64,000 bases of DNA from NCEH01 sp043195195 (GTDB lineage: Bacteria > Pseudomonadota > Alphaproteobacteria > Rhizobiales > Xanthobacteraceae), in the NCBI RefSeq assembly GCF_043195195.1, contig NZ_JBAFWT010000004.1, positions 186,001 to 250,000 of the forward strand, given 5' to 3'. The stretch's first letter is position 1. Every line of letters starts with the position of its first letter. The notes under the pieces are model-generated. The model searched no databases and was not told the origin of the DNA. It worked only from the letters and a program-made list of their open reading frames with translations. This document shows positions 26,830-35,397 of this stretch, one piece after another. The translations under genes and the position numbers were made by a program.

Positions 26830-27564
26830 CTATTTCACGACCGCCAGATAGGAGGCGGGCAGTTGGTCCAGCAGCACGGAGACCAGCTCGGTCTGCAGCG
26901 TCAGGTGCTGCTTCATGAGGCTGTGGGCGTTCTCCTCCCGGCATTCGAGGATGGCTTGGGCCACCTGCTCGTGCTCGCGGGCGGACTTGCGCATACGCGC
27001 GGGGGTGGTGAGCCAATATCGGCGGTAGGGCGCAAGGCGCTTGCGCAGCAGCGTCGTCTGTTCGCTCAGGAAATCGTTGTGGCTGCCGCGATAGATGATT
27101 TCGTGAAAGGTGAAGTTGGCTTCCGCATAATCCTTGCCGGCGTCCGGTCCCTCGAGCTGACCGAGATCGCGGCAGCGCGCCATGGCGTGAGCGAGAGAAT
27201 CGCGCTCGATCGTGGTCATGCGGGCTGCGGCGAGGGCGGCGCACATGCCTTCCAGCTCCGCCATCACCTCGAACATCTGCACCATGCGCTGGAGGGAGAG
27301 CGGCGCGACCACGGCGCCCACACGCTGGCGGATATGGACGAAATCGATCGCGGCCAATTGCAGGAAGGCCTCCCGGATCGGTGTCTTTGACACGCCGAAC
27401 CGCTTGGCGAGGCTGACGTCGTCCAGCTTCTCGCCAGGTTCGAGGCGGCCCGAGACAATCTCCTGTTCGAGATAGCGGTAGATCGCGTCGGCATGGGTGC
27501 CGGACCCGCGAGGGGCGCCATGCTCCTGATTCTCCGCCAAATTGGACGCCGTCTCTTTGCGCAA
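26830..27564 (-). CDS. GntR/FadR-family regulator (FCD domain)
   Basis: 244 residues from a TTG at 27564 (AAGGGA lies 9 bases upstream); a GTG at 27573 would add three residues but touches the ribosome site. N-terminal winged helix: AIYRYLEQEIVSGRLEPGEKLDDVSLAKRFGVSKTPIREAFLQLAA. The C-terminal all-helical FCD domain has metal/ligand residues in DYAEANFTFHEIIY (Asp, His) and later His in SAREHEQVAQAILE. First gene of a run that continues with the CoA-transferase and TRAP genes, and divergent from the enoyl-CoA hydratase-like gene. Likely represses the cluster until an acyl or carboxylate ligand binds. Confidence 0.88.
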   Translation of the reverse strand: MRKETASNLAENQEHGAPRGSGTHADAIYRYLEQEIVSGRLEPGEKLDDVSLAKRFGVSKTPIREAFLQLAAIDFVHIRQRVGAVVAPLSLQRMVQMFEVMAELEGMCAALAAARMTTIERDSLAHAMARCRDLGQLEGPDAGKDYAEANFTFHEIIYRGSHNDFLSEQTTLLRKRLAPYRRYWLTTPARMRKSAREHEQVAQAILECREENAHSLMKQHLTLQTELVSVLLDQLPASYLAVVK

Positions 27565-27597
27565 TATCCGCACTCCCTTTGAACCGATAATCCCAAT

Positions 27598-27630
27598 AAA
27601 AATATTATTTGCAACTCTAAAAATATTATT
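27598..27630. promoter_or_regulatory. Two 12-bp direct repeats 21 bp apart, GntR operator candidate
   Basis: AAAAATATTATT occurs at 27598-27609 and again at 27619-27630. The 21-bp period is two helical turns, so both copies face the same side of the DNA. They lie about 35-65 bp upstream of the GntR start, a good place for autoregulation. Confidence 0.5.
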
Positions 27631-27778
27631 GAGGGCATATGTTATCCAAACGGCAGGCGTGCCCCCCGTTCGCCCGCAAGACGAACCGTGAGGCACCTTC
27701 TAGCCGCCGCCTCAATTGGCCTCGCTCATATGACCTGCGGATACCCCGGCCCCTGAAATTGGGGGAAGGACGTTTATT

Positions 27779-27819
27779 CATATAAAATGTTTTTTATATC
27801 CATAAAAACATTTTATATG
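27779..27819. promoter_or_regulatory. Perfect 16-bp inverted repeat upstream of the enoyl-CoA hydratase-like gene
   Basis: CATATAAAATGTTTTT (27779-27794) and AAAAACATTTTATATG (27804-27819) are exact inverted copies separated by 9 bp. The element lies 46 bp before the ATG at 27865 and is very AT-rich in a GC-rich neighbourhood. It may be an operator, or a cruciform or RNA hairpin in the leader. No gene ends here, so it is not an ordinary terminator. Confidence 0.6.
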
Positions 27820-27864
27820 GGAAATGGTGGTCAGCGGGCGTCGGCGTAACGCAGAACGGAACGG

Positions 27865-28650
27865 ATGATGAGTGGCGTGATCAAATTCGAGATGCAGGGC
27901 GTCATCGGCGTCGTCACTATCGACAATCCGGGAAAGCGCAACGCCCTCACCGTGTCCATGTGGCAAGCCTTGCGCGATCTGGTCCGCCGCCTGGACGACG
28001 AGCGCGCGTGCCGATGCATCCTGTTCACCGGAGGGGGCACCGTCTTCGCGGCTGGCGCGGATATCAGCGAATTCGAGCAGGAGCGTTCCACCCGGGAGCA
28101 GGTGACACGCTATCACGAGGTCTATGTCGGTCCCGCGCTCGAAGCCGTTCTCACCTGCGGCATTCCCACGGTGGCGAAGATCCGCGACACCTGCATGGGC
28201 GGGGGCCTGGAAATCGCTTCCCTTTGCGATCTGCGCATCGCCAGCACGGATGCAAAATTCGGCATCCCCATCACCCGCATGGGCTTTCCCTTGGCATTCG
28301 GCGAGACCGAACTGCTGTTCAAGCTGTTCGGCCGCAATGTGCTCGCCGAGCTGGTGCTGGAGGGCCGGGTCTTCGAGGCCCAGGAGGCGCTGGAGAAGGG
28401 CATCGTCCAGCGGGTGGTCGCGTCCGAGGCGCTGGATCAAGAGGCGATGGCGACCGCTTTGCGTATCGCCTCGGGGTCGCCGCTCGCGCATCGCAGCAGC
28501 AAGGCGCAATTGCTGCGGCTGCTGCGGGACTGGACCCCGGTCTCGGAGGCGGAGCGTGCCGCCTTCTATGATTTCGCCGAAACGCAGGACTACAAGGCCG
28601 GATACGCAGCGTTTCTGAAAAAGGAGCGAGCTCTGTTCGTGGGCGCCTGA
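27865..28650 (+). CDS. Enoyl-CoA hydratase/isomerase-family protein lacking one catalytic Glu
   Basis: 261-residue crotonase-fold enzyme. The oxyanion-hole segments are AAGADISEFE (62-71) and CMGGGLEIASLCDLRIAS (110-127). Glu116 matches crotonase Glu144. The second hydratase glutamate (Glu164, in QPEI) falls on Ile136 in FGIPITRMGF, so plain syn-hydration is unlikely and an isomerase, lyase or hydrolase reaction is possible. The ATG at 27865 is one codon before a second Met. Divergent from the gntR-CoA-transferase-TRAP operon and probably under the same control. Confidence 0.85.
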   Translation: MMSGVIKFEMQGVIGVVTIDNPGKRNALTVSMWQALRDLVRRLDDERACRCILFTGGGTVFAAGADISEFEQERSTREQVTRYHEVYVGPALEAVLTCGIPTVAKIRDTCMGGGLEIASLCDLRIASTDAKFGIPITRMGFPLAFGETELLFKLFGRNVLAELVLEGRVFEAQEALEKGIVQRVVASEALDQEAMATALRIASGSPLAHRSSKAQLLRLLRDWTPVSEAERAAFYDFAETQDYKAGYAAFLKKERALFVGA

Positions 28651-28713
28651 CGAGGCGCTGCGCCGCCTTTTTCGCCTGGCCTGCGTCGCTCACCCCATCA
28701 CATAAGCCCTGTT

Positions 28714-28737
28714 GGCGCGGCGGTTTCCCGCCGCGCC
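28714..28737. terminator. 10-bp GC hairpin between convergent genes
   Basis: GGCGCGGCGG (28714-28723) and CCGCCGCGCC (28728-28737) pair perfectly around TTTC. It lies between the crotonase-fold gene (plus) and the imelysin-type EfeM gene (minus), 10 bp before the latter's stop, and may serve both. No T tract. Confidence 0.65.
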
Positions 28738-28747
28738 GTGCGCCGGC

Positions 28748-29575
28748 TCACTTGAGGCCGAGCAGGCCGCGCATCTTGGAGAGATCTTCGGCGAGCGTGT
28801 TCACCGGGCCGGCGAGGGCCTTGCGGTCCTTCTTGCTGAGCTTGTCGTAACTTTCGAAGCCGTCCGCCGTCTTATACTTGACGAGGATGGTGTCCACCGA
28901 GGCGAAGTTTGCGTCCACCTTCTTGAGGAAAGCGTCGTTCTTGGTGTCTTTCGCCAAAAGGGGCTTGAACAGGCTGTAGACTTCCTGGGCGCCATCGATA
29001 TTGGCCTGGAAATCCATGAGGTCGGCGTGGCTGTAGCGGTCTTCCTCACCGGAGATCTTGGTTGCGGCGACTTCCTCCATCAGCGCGGCCGCGCCGCCGA
29101 CGACCTTCTCGGGCGGGAAGGTCAGGCCCTTCACGCGGGTCTGGAGATCGTTCACATCGGCCATCAGCTTGTCGGCCAGCGGGGCGAGGCCGTCCGTGCT
29201 GTTGGCGACATACAATCCGTATTCGATGCGGTGATAGCCGGTAAATCCTTTGTCCTTCTCCTTATTCGCATGGTCGTCGGCGCGGGAATCGATCGCGCCG
29301 TCGAGGTCGCTGAACAGTTCCGCAATCGGCTCGATCCGCTCGTAGTGGGCACGGCTCGATGCATAGAGGGATTTGGCCTTGGCAAGATCGCCCGCCTTCA
29401 CTGCATCGGTGAAGGCCTTGGTGGCGGTGACGAAGGCATCCAGCTCCTGCGAGACATAGACCTTATATTGGGCGATGGGCGCGACGAGATCGAGCGGCGA
29501 TACGGCCGCTCGCGCGCCGCCGACGCTGAGCGTCAGCGAGAGGGTGGTGGCGAGCATGAGGAGGGAACGCTTCAT
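28748..29575 (-). CDS. efeM: EfeM-like periplasmic imelysin (M75) protein
   Basis: 275 residues, with a signal peptide ending GGARA near residue 23. It consists of the all-helical M75/imelysin domain alone, with the metal-binding HxxE as H115-RI-E118 (GYHRIEYGL). It resembles the C-terminal half of the EfeO encoded two genes upstream (LAPIAEYKVY-, LFSDLDGAIDSRADD- and HRIEYGL-like segments), so it is a short paralogue lacking the cupredoxin domain. The ATG at 29575 follows AGGAG at good distance. It is the last gene of efeU-efeO-efeB-efeM and probably a second ferrous-iron carrier in the periplasm. Confidence 0.88.
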   Translation of the reverse strand: MKRSLLMLATTLSLTLSVGGARAAVSPLDLVAPIAQYKVYVSQELDAFVTATKAFTDAVKAGDLAKAKSLYASSRAHYERIEPIAELFSDLDGAIDSRADDHANKEKDKGFTGYHRIEYGLYVANSTDGLAPLADKLMADVNDLQTRVKGLTFPPEKVVGGAAALMEEVAATKISGEEDRYSHADLMDFQANIDGAQEVYSLFKPLLAKDTKNDAFLKKVDANFASVDTILVKYKTADGFESYDKLSKKDRKALAGPVNTLAEDLSKMRGLLGLK

Positions 29576-29616
29576 GGGCACGGATCTCCTGTGGGGATCG
29601 AATGAGGGCGAAGGAT

Positions 29617-30915
29617 CTAGGTGTGCTCGCTCGCAGCCAGCAGACCTTGGCCGAGGAAGTCGGACGCGTGCGAAATCCCTGGAAGAGCGAAGAAATAGCC
29701 GCCGCCGATCGGCTTGATGTATTCCTCCAGCGGCTCACCATTCAGGCGTTTCTGGACGGTGATGAAGCCGCTCGCGAGGTCCGCCTGATAGGCGATGAAC
29801 AGCAGGCCCATCTCCAGCTGTCCCGATTTCGAGATGCCGTTCGAATAGTTGAACGGCCGGCGCAGGATGAGATTGGCCTGGGAAGCGGGGGTGCGCGGGT
29901 TGGCGAGGCGGATATGGGCATCAAGAGGGGTCACCTTGCCCTCGGGATCAGCGGCATAGTCGGGCACATCGGTTTCAGAATCTCCGTGGAAGGGTGCGCC
30001 GCTCGCCTTCTTCCGCCCGAAGATCTCCTCCTGCTCTTCAAGTGGCGTGCGATCCCAGCGCTCCACGAAATTGCGGATGATGCGCACCACCTGGTACGAG
30101 CCGTTGGCGGCCCATGCGGGTTCAGGCCCGGCCTTGGTCCAGACGACGTGGTCCATCAGCGCCTGATCCGCAGTGTCGGGATTGGCTGAGCCATCGCGAA
30201 AGCCGAGGAAATTGCGGGCGTTTTCAGCCTTTGCGCCGGGCTGGACCGGGATCATCGGCACCGAGCCTTCCTGCTTCCAGCGCACCAGCAGAAGGTCCGG
30301 CAGGTTCTTCACGATGTCCCGCAGCGCGTGGATGTTGGTGTCCGCCGTGTTGGAGCAGAATTGCAGCAGCAGATCGCCGTGGCACAGGTCGGGATCGAGG
30401 GCGTCGTTGGGAAACTGCTCCATTGCGGCAAGGTGATGCGGCTTAACGGCCGATAGCCCGAAGCGCTCGTCGAACAGCGATGCGCCGAGGGAGAGAGTGA
30501 TCGTGAGATTGTCCGGAACCACCACTGGCCCGAGGATGCCGGAATCCGCCGGAGGCAGCTTGGGGTCCAGTTCGGGCGGTGCGCCGCCTTGCATCAGAAA
30601 GGTGATGCGTTCGGTCAAAGTGCGGAACAGACGCTCCAGCTCCGGGCGGGTCTGTGCCAGCACATCGAACGCGACCACCATGCCCGTGGCAGGGCGGGGT
30701 GTGAGGATGCCGCTCTGGTGGATGCCGTAGAACGCCACCCGCTCAGCGGTGCGGCTGCTTTCGGGGGCGGAGGTGACATGCCCGGCCTCGCCGTTATCGG
30801 CGCGCGCGGGTGCAGCCATGCCGGACAGCAACCCGGTTGCTGCGCCGCTTGCGGCGAACAGGCCCTTAAGGAGGCTGCGACGGTCGGGGGAGGGGGGAAG
30901 ATGAGGCCGTGTCAT
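29617..30915 (-). CDS. efeB: EfeB, Tat-exported Dyp-type haem peroxidase / deferrochelatase
   Basis: 432 residues. The Tat signal DRRSLLKGLFAASG has twin Arg at 12-13. Dyp motif GFRDG is at 238-242 (catalytic Asp241) and the proximal haem His is probably His334 in LDAHIRLANPR. GGYFFALPG near the end is conserved in EfeB. In E. coli the protein works with EfeUO in iron uptake, oxidising Fe(II) or protoporphyrin compounds; release of iron from haem is debated. Its start overlaps the efeO stop by 4 bp. It lies 41 bp upstream of efeM. Confidence 0.93.
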   Translation of the reverse strand: MTRPHLPPSPDRRSLLKGLFAASGAATGLLSGMAAPARADNGEAGHVTSAPESSRTAERVAFYGIHQSGILTPRPATGMVVAFDVLAQTRPELERLFRTLTERITFLMQGGAPPELDPKLPPADSGILGPVVVPDNLTITLSLGASLFDERFGLSAVKPHHLAAMEQFPNDALDPDLCHGDLLLQFCSNTADTNIHALRDIVKNLPDLLLVRWKQEGSVPMIPVQPGAKAENARNFLGFRDGSANPDTADQALMDHVVWTKAGPEPAWAANGSYQVVRIIRNFVERWDRTPLEEQEEIFGRKKASGAPFHGDSETDVPDYAADPEGKVTPLDAHIRLANPRTPASQANLILRRPFNYSNGISKSGQLEMGLLFIAYQADLASGFITVQKRLNGEPLEEYIKPIGGGYFFALPGISHASDFLGQGLLAASEHT

Positions 30916-32144
30916 GGTGGGGAATGTCCAGAAGTGGTCAAACCAAGTGTTACCCCCAGCTTGTCCATATCCTCGCCGAGGGTATTGAGTGCTGCGGCCA
31001 GTGCGGCGCGCTGGTCCGGTGCGAGGGCTTCGAAGGATTGAAAGCCCGTGTCCGCGCGATGGGTCGCCAGCAGCGTGGCGAGCGCTGCACCATCGGCATT
31101 GATGCGCGCGGGAAGTCCGGGCGCCGCCTTCTCCACCAGCGGCCGCAGCAGGTTCGCGATGCCAAGCACGGCTTCGCTCTCCGCCTGGATGTCGGCGAGG
31201 TCGGAATGGGCATAGGTCTCGGCGCCGCCCATGGCTTCCAGGCCGGCAGCGCGGCGCATGAGGCGTGCGGCACCCATCACCATGCGTTCGGGCGTGAGTG
31301 ACAGCGCGCCCATGCGCTGCTTGAGTTCTGTGGCATCGGCGGCCAGACGCTCCGCCGGCGCTGCAAGGCCCTCGGTCGAATTTTGCGCGAACAGGCCATA
31401 TTCCAGCCGGTGCAGTCCGGCGAACAGCGGGTCGCCTTCGCGCTGCCTGAAATCTGCCGCGCGGGCATCGATCCGCGCGTCGAGATCGCTGAACAGGTCG
31501 GCAGAAGGAGCAAGGCGGGCATAGGGCTGCCGCGCCGCCGCATAGAGCGTCCGAGCCTTGGCGAGGTCGCCGGCCTTGATCGCCTCGGCGAGGGCCGCCG
31601 TGTCGGTGGCAAAATCCCCGGCCTGGCTGATGAGTTGTACCTGATATTCCGCAAGCGGGCCGATGAAGGCCAGCAGTGCCGGTTGGGCGGGGTCGTCCCC
31701 TGCGGCACTGGAAGGGGTGACAAGCAGCTTGCCGCGCGGATTGCTCAGGAGGCCGCAGGTAATGTCATAGGTGCCGGCGGCAAGGCGGGTCGTGATGGTC
31801 TGGGTAATACCGGGCGCGATGTTCTCGCGTTCCTCAACCACCATCACGCCATCCAGGATTTCCCATTCCATCACGCGGTTGGAGCGGTTGGTGATGGCGA
31901 AGGTGGCACGCCCGGCGGGGATTGTGAGTTGGGCGGGCTCGCATGTGGTGTCGGTCACGCTCACGGCCACAGCGCCGCTTGCCTCGGCGACCTTGCCGTG
32001 CTGCGCGAAGCGCGCCGCCCAATAGAAAGCGGCGAAGGCGATCACCAGGAGAAGCACGGCGCCGCCGATGGCGAGGCGCATCGCTCTGGGAGAGGGGAGA
32101 CCCGAGCCTGCGGCGGGAGGTGTGGTGAGCGGTGAGCCAGTCAT
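30912..32144 (-). CDS. efeO: EfeO, cupredoxin plus imelysin iron-binding protein, membrane-anchored
   Basis: 410 residues. A hydrophobic segment at about 23-45 with no clear cleavage site suggests an N-terminal anchor. The cupredoxin domain (about 55-145) has Cys68 in TTCEPAQLTIPAG, WEILDGVMVVEERENIAPG and Cys130 in YDITCGLL, matching E. coli EfeO. The M75 domain follows, with HRLEYG as the HxxE metal site. Thought to bind Fe(II)/Fe(III) and pass it to EfeU. It overlaps efeU and efeB by 4 bp each. Confidence 0.93.
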   Translation of the reverse strand: MTGSPLTTPPAAGSGLPSPRAMRLAIGGAVLLLVIAFAAFYWAARFAQHGKVAEASGAVAVSVTDTTCEPAQLTIPAGRATFAITNRSNRVMEWEILDGVMVVEERENIAPGITQTITTRLAAGTYDITCGLLSNPRGKLLVTPSSAAGDDPAQPALLAFIGPLAEYQVQLISQAGDFATDTAALAEAIKAGDLAKARTLYAAARQPYARLAPSADLFSDLDARIDARAADFRQREGDPLFAGLHRLEYGLFAQNSTEGLAAPAERLAADATELKQRMGALSLTPERMVMGAARLMRRAAGLEAMGGAETYAHSDLADIQAESEAVLGIANLLRPLVEKAAPGLPARINADGAALATLLATHRADTGFQSFEALAPDQRAALAAALNTLGEDMDKLGVTLGLTTSGHSPP

Positions 32145-32986
32145 TTCGCGCCCTCGCGCTGGATCTTGGAGCGAGAGGCGGCCGGCTGGGGCTGCGGCGC
32201 GAGGAAGAGCGCCAATGTCGTCGTGAGGAACACGACATAAGCGATGACGGCGGTGACGCTGGGTGTGTCCTGATATCCCAAGAGCCCCGCAACGATGCTG
32301 CCGGGCAATCCGTCCGCGGGCAGGACGGCGGACAGGTCAAAGGCCGTCTGCTGCAGGTGGTTCCAGAGCCCGGCCTCGTGCAGCGAGCGCATGGCCCCGG
32401 CGAGGATGCCCGCAGCGACCACCAGGATGAACACGCCGGTCCAACGGAAGAAGCGGCGCAGGTCCAGATGAACCCCGCCAGCATAGATGCCGTAGCCGAG
32501 GGCGACCGCGCCCGTGAGCCCGAGCAGTGCGCCGATGGGCGCGCCCAGACCCTCGCTTTGCTGGAAGGCGGCAAGCAGAAAGAACACCGATTCCAATCCT
32601 TCGCGCGCAACCGCGAAGAACACCATGGCAATCAGCGCCAGGGTCTGATTTCGCTCGGAAAAAGCGGCATCTATGGAGGCCTGCAGCTCACTCTTGATGG
32701 CGCGGCCCATCTTGCGCATCCAGAACACCATGGAGGTCAGCACAAATACTGCCACCAGGCCGACGGCGGCCTCGAAAGCTTCTTGCAGTTTCTGTGGAAA
32801 TTCTGCGCTCGCAAACTCGAGCATGGCCCCAACCAGCAGGGACAGGGCAACCGCCAAGAGGATGCCGACCCAGATGGCGGGCATCCAGGCCTCACGCCCT
32901 GTCTTTTTCAAATAACCAGCAATAATACCGACGATCAGAGCCGCCTCGATCCCCTCGCGCAGCATTATGAGAAAAGATACTAGCAT
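32141..32986 (-). CDS. efeU: EfeU, Ftr1-family iron permease
   Basis: 281-residue inner-membrane permease with seven hydrophobic segments. The two iron-path motifs REGIE (10-14) and REGLE (128-132) are intact. The ATG at 32986 gives the normal EfeU N terminus (MLVSFLIMLREGIEAALIVG). First gene of efeUOB-efeM. The start codon lies inside a small inverted repeat, ACTAG-CATT-CTAGT (32979-32992). No good ribosome site is visible. Confidence 0.93.
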   Translation of the reverse strand: MLVSFLIMLREGIEAALIVGIIAGYLKKTGREAWMPAIWVGILLAVALSLLVGAMLEFASAEFPQKLQEAFEAAVGLVAVFVLTSMVFWMRKMGRAIKSELQASIDAAFSERNQTLALIAMVFFAVAREGLESVFFLLAAFQQSEGLGAPIGALLGLTGAVALGYGIYAGGVHLDLRRFFRWTGVFILVVAAGILAGAMRSLHEAGLWNHLQQTAFDLSAVLPADGLPGSIVAGLLGYQDTPSVTAVIAYVVFLTTTLALFLAPQPQPAASRSKIQREGAK

Positions 32987-33546
32987 TCTAGTGTAATCCG
33001 AGGGACGTATTACGTAACGTAAATTTCGACGTGATGTCGACATTAGCAATACTATTATCTCCTCTGCGGAGATGTGGCCACAGCTGGTGACAATTTCATA
33101 AATTGAATAATTCTAAAGTCAGAAACTGACGTCACGGAACATTCAGAGTCATTGTAAGATGCTAAAAGTCCAGGAGATATTTTAACTCGATGGGTCTGAC
33201 TTCCTTAGGATGCGGGACGGTAGAATGAAATTTGAACAACAACTAAGAAAAATTGGTTCCTGATCTGATCTTCCGCTTGCTGGGGTGTCGCGGAATCAAT
33301 AGACTTTATGGATCGTTGTTTGTTTCTGAATCCAGGGGCCTTGCGCCAATGTCCGTGGCTTTGGCGTTTCAATTTTGCAACAGGGCGAGATCAATTTTGG
33401 GCCCGCGTGCAGATATGTGGCGACAAACGGTCTGGCGGGTTGATATGAGGGCCGAGTCCCGGCCAAATGATATGATATCTCATTTGCAAAGGTGGGTCCG
33501 GCGGAGTCCGCTTCGGCCGAGCTTGGGCGTTGGTAGGGGGAAGAAT
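32987..33546. promoter_or_regulatory. 560-bp AT-rich divergent control region between efeU and the porin
   Basis: No supported gene. Visible elements are ATCTCC-TCTGC-GGAGAT (33057-33073), TGACGTCA (33127-33134) and TTGAATAATTCTAAA (about 33103-33117), which has one good half (TTCTAAA) of the Irr-type iron control element but a poor other half. Regulation of efeUOB by iron is expected from the family, yet no convincing Fur, RirA or Irr box was found. GGGGGAAG at about 33537-33544 is the porin ribosome site. Confidence 0.4.
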
Positions 33547-35010
33547 ATGATCGAAACGGCTGCAGGCCGCCTTGTTGTAAGTGGATGGCCGACTACTGCG
33601 CGCCGGGTGCGATCGCTGCTCCTCGGCGTTGCGACCGCCGCGTTGCTGAGCGGGTCCGCAGCCCTGGCTGCTGATGTTCAGACCAAGGCTCAGGTCGCTG
33701 CGGAGGCTCCGGCGGATGAGGCCGCCCCGTCCATCGCCCCTCAACTCGGCTGGCTCGGCGATTGGGGCGGCGCGCGCACCAAGCTCGCGGATGCAGGCAT
33801 CCAGTTCGGTGTGAACTATATCGGCGAAGTGTGGAGCAACACCCGTGGCGGGCTCGGAACCGGGACCGCTTATAACGGCCGCTTCCAGTTCACCATGGAC
33901 GCCGATATGGGCAAGCTGTTCAACTGGAACGGCGCGATTTTCCACGTCAGCGCGCTTCAAATCCAGGGGTCGGACTTTTCCGGCCAGTATCTCGGCAACA
34001 TCATGGGCGTCAGCAATGTCGACGCTCTATCCTCGACCCGCCTGTTTGAACTTTATATCGAGCAGGGCTTTGCCGATGGGAAGGCAAACCTGCGATTCGG
34101 CCAGTTGTCCGCCGATTCGGAATTCGCCATCAGCGATAATGGCAGCCTGTTCCTGAACTCCACCTTCGGCTGGCCGGCCTTGTTCGCCGCCGATCTGCCG
34201 AGCGGCGGACCGGCCTATCCGCTCGCCACGCCGGGTGTACGGCTGAAACTGACGCCGAATGACAATTTCTCGTTCATGCTGGGCGTATTCAGCGGAAATC
34301 CTGCGCCATGCTGCGGTGATCCGCAGGTTGAGAACAAGTACGGCACCAGCTTTGTCGTGGACGAGGGCGTGTTCGTGATCGGCGAGGCGGCCTACAGCTA
34401 TAACAAGGACGCCGACGCAAAATGGCTGCCTGGGACCCTCAAGGTCGGCGGCTGGTACAATTCCAATTCATTCCCGGATCAGCGGTATGATATCTTCGGC
34501 GTCTCACTGGCGAGCCCGGATTCGAACGGAATCGCCCAAGAGACCAGCGGTGATTATTCCTTTTATGCGATCCTGGATCAGATGATCTATCGCAAGCCGG
34601 GCACCAAGGATCAGGGCATCGGCATCTTCGGGCGGGTCACCGCAGCGCCGAACGGGCAGAACGAAATCAGCTTCTACGCCGACGGCGGTGTCAACTTCAA
34701 AGGCATGGTGCCTGGCCGTGACGACGATTCCTTCGGCGTTGCCTTCGGGACCTCGCGCATCTCTTCGGCCGCGCGCGGCCTCGATCGGGATACCGGGTTC
34801 TACACCGGCTCATATTTCCCCGTTCGCAGCAGCGAGACGGTGCTGGAAGTTACCTATTCCGCCCAAATCACGCCCGGCTTCACCATCCAGCCGGATTTCC
34901 AGTACATCTGGAATCCCGGGGGCGGCATACTTGATCCGAACGATCCGACTGGCCTGACGACCATCAAGAATGCGGCGGTCTTCGGGGTACGCACGACCAT
35001 CAATTATTGA
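33547..35010 (+). CDS. OprB-family carbohydrate-type porin
   Basis: 487-residue outer-membrane beta-barrel protein. The signal peptide (about residues 1-42) ends AALAADV. LGWLGDWGGARTKLADAGIQFGVNYIGEVW is the family hallmark of OprB; the barrel follows with alternating strands and the protein ends GVRTTINY with an aromatic C terminus. ATG 33547 is chosen for GGGGGAAG upstream; the frame stays open further upstream to 33253 but without a ribosome site or signal-peptide fit. Substrate unknown. Monocistronic, with a strong terminator after it. Confidence 0.88.
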   Translation: MIETAAGRLVVSGWPTTARRVRSLLLGVATAALLSGSAALAADVQTKAQVAAEAPADEAAPSIAPQLGWLGDWGGARTKLADAGIQFGVNYIGEVWSNTRGGLGTGTAYNGRFQFTMDADMGKLFNWNGAIFHVSALQIQGSDFSGQYLGNIMGVSNVDALSSTRLFELYIEQGFADGKANLRFGQLSADSEFAISDNGSLFLNSTFGWPALFAADLPSGGPAYPLATPGVRLKLTPNDNFSFMLGVFSGNPAPCCGDPQVENKYGTSFVVDEGVFVIGEAAYSYNKDADAKWLPGTLKVGGWYNSNSFPDQRYDIFGVSLASPDSNGIAQETSGDYSFYAILDQMIYRKPGTKDQGIGIFGRVTAAPNGQNEISFYADGGVNFKGMVPGRDDDSFGVAFGTSRISSAARGLDRDTGFYTGSYFPVRSSETVLEVTYSAQITPGFTIQPDFQYIWNPGGGILDPNDPTGLTTIKNAAVFGVRTTINY

Positions 35011-35074
35011 CGTTCCACCGCTCCTCCCCTGCTGCAATTGAATGCGTCAGGGGTGGGAAGCGCGCAGCATATTT

Positions 35075-35114
35075 AGATAAGGCCGGAGCCGTTAAGACGG
35101 CTCCGGCCTTATCT
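35075..35114 (+). terminator. Strong intrinsic terminator of the porin gene
   Basis: AGATAAGGCCGGAGCCGT (35075-35092) and ACGGCTCCGGCCTTATCT (35097-35114) pair perfectly over 18 bp around TAAG, 64 bases after the porin stop. A short T-rich stretch follows on the plus strand. Confidence 0.9.
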
Positions 35115-35397
35115 TTGAGCGCATACTGGCATTGGAGGGTATTGGCTGAGGGTATTGGCGCTGCCACGATGGTCGCGACGCAGGCGGTCATGCCGATCGC
35201 CGGGGCAAGCTCGTCGCCTTGGCCCATGCACGTCCAGCGTGGCCGACGCTTCGGGAGGGCGCACTACCTGCCCGTCCTGACATTTTTCCCCGCCGTTTCT
35301 TGCCGTTCTGTTCCCTCCGTGACCGAAGTCCAGAGCAGGGAAAGGCTCGGCAGACGGGCTGTGCCGCCTACCCCGAGGGCTCTCAAGCCGGATGCCT
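35115..35397. other. 283-bp gap with no recognisable gene
   Basis: Lies between the porin terminator and the stop of the polysaccharide deacetylase gene. Frames here are open only because of GC richness and give Arg/Pro/Ser-rich products with no motif. No clear hairpin for the deacetylase gene was found. Confidence 0.5.

Noticed and set aside
33103..33117. Irr-type iron control element upstream of efeU and the porin
   Set aside because: Only one half (TTCTAAA) fits; the other half has a gap, so it is not listed as a site.
33253..33546. 98-residue N-terminal extension of the porin
   Set aside because: No ribosome site, low-GC and unlike coding DNA of the neighbours; the signal peptide begins properly at the ATG at 33547.
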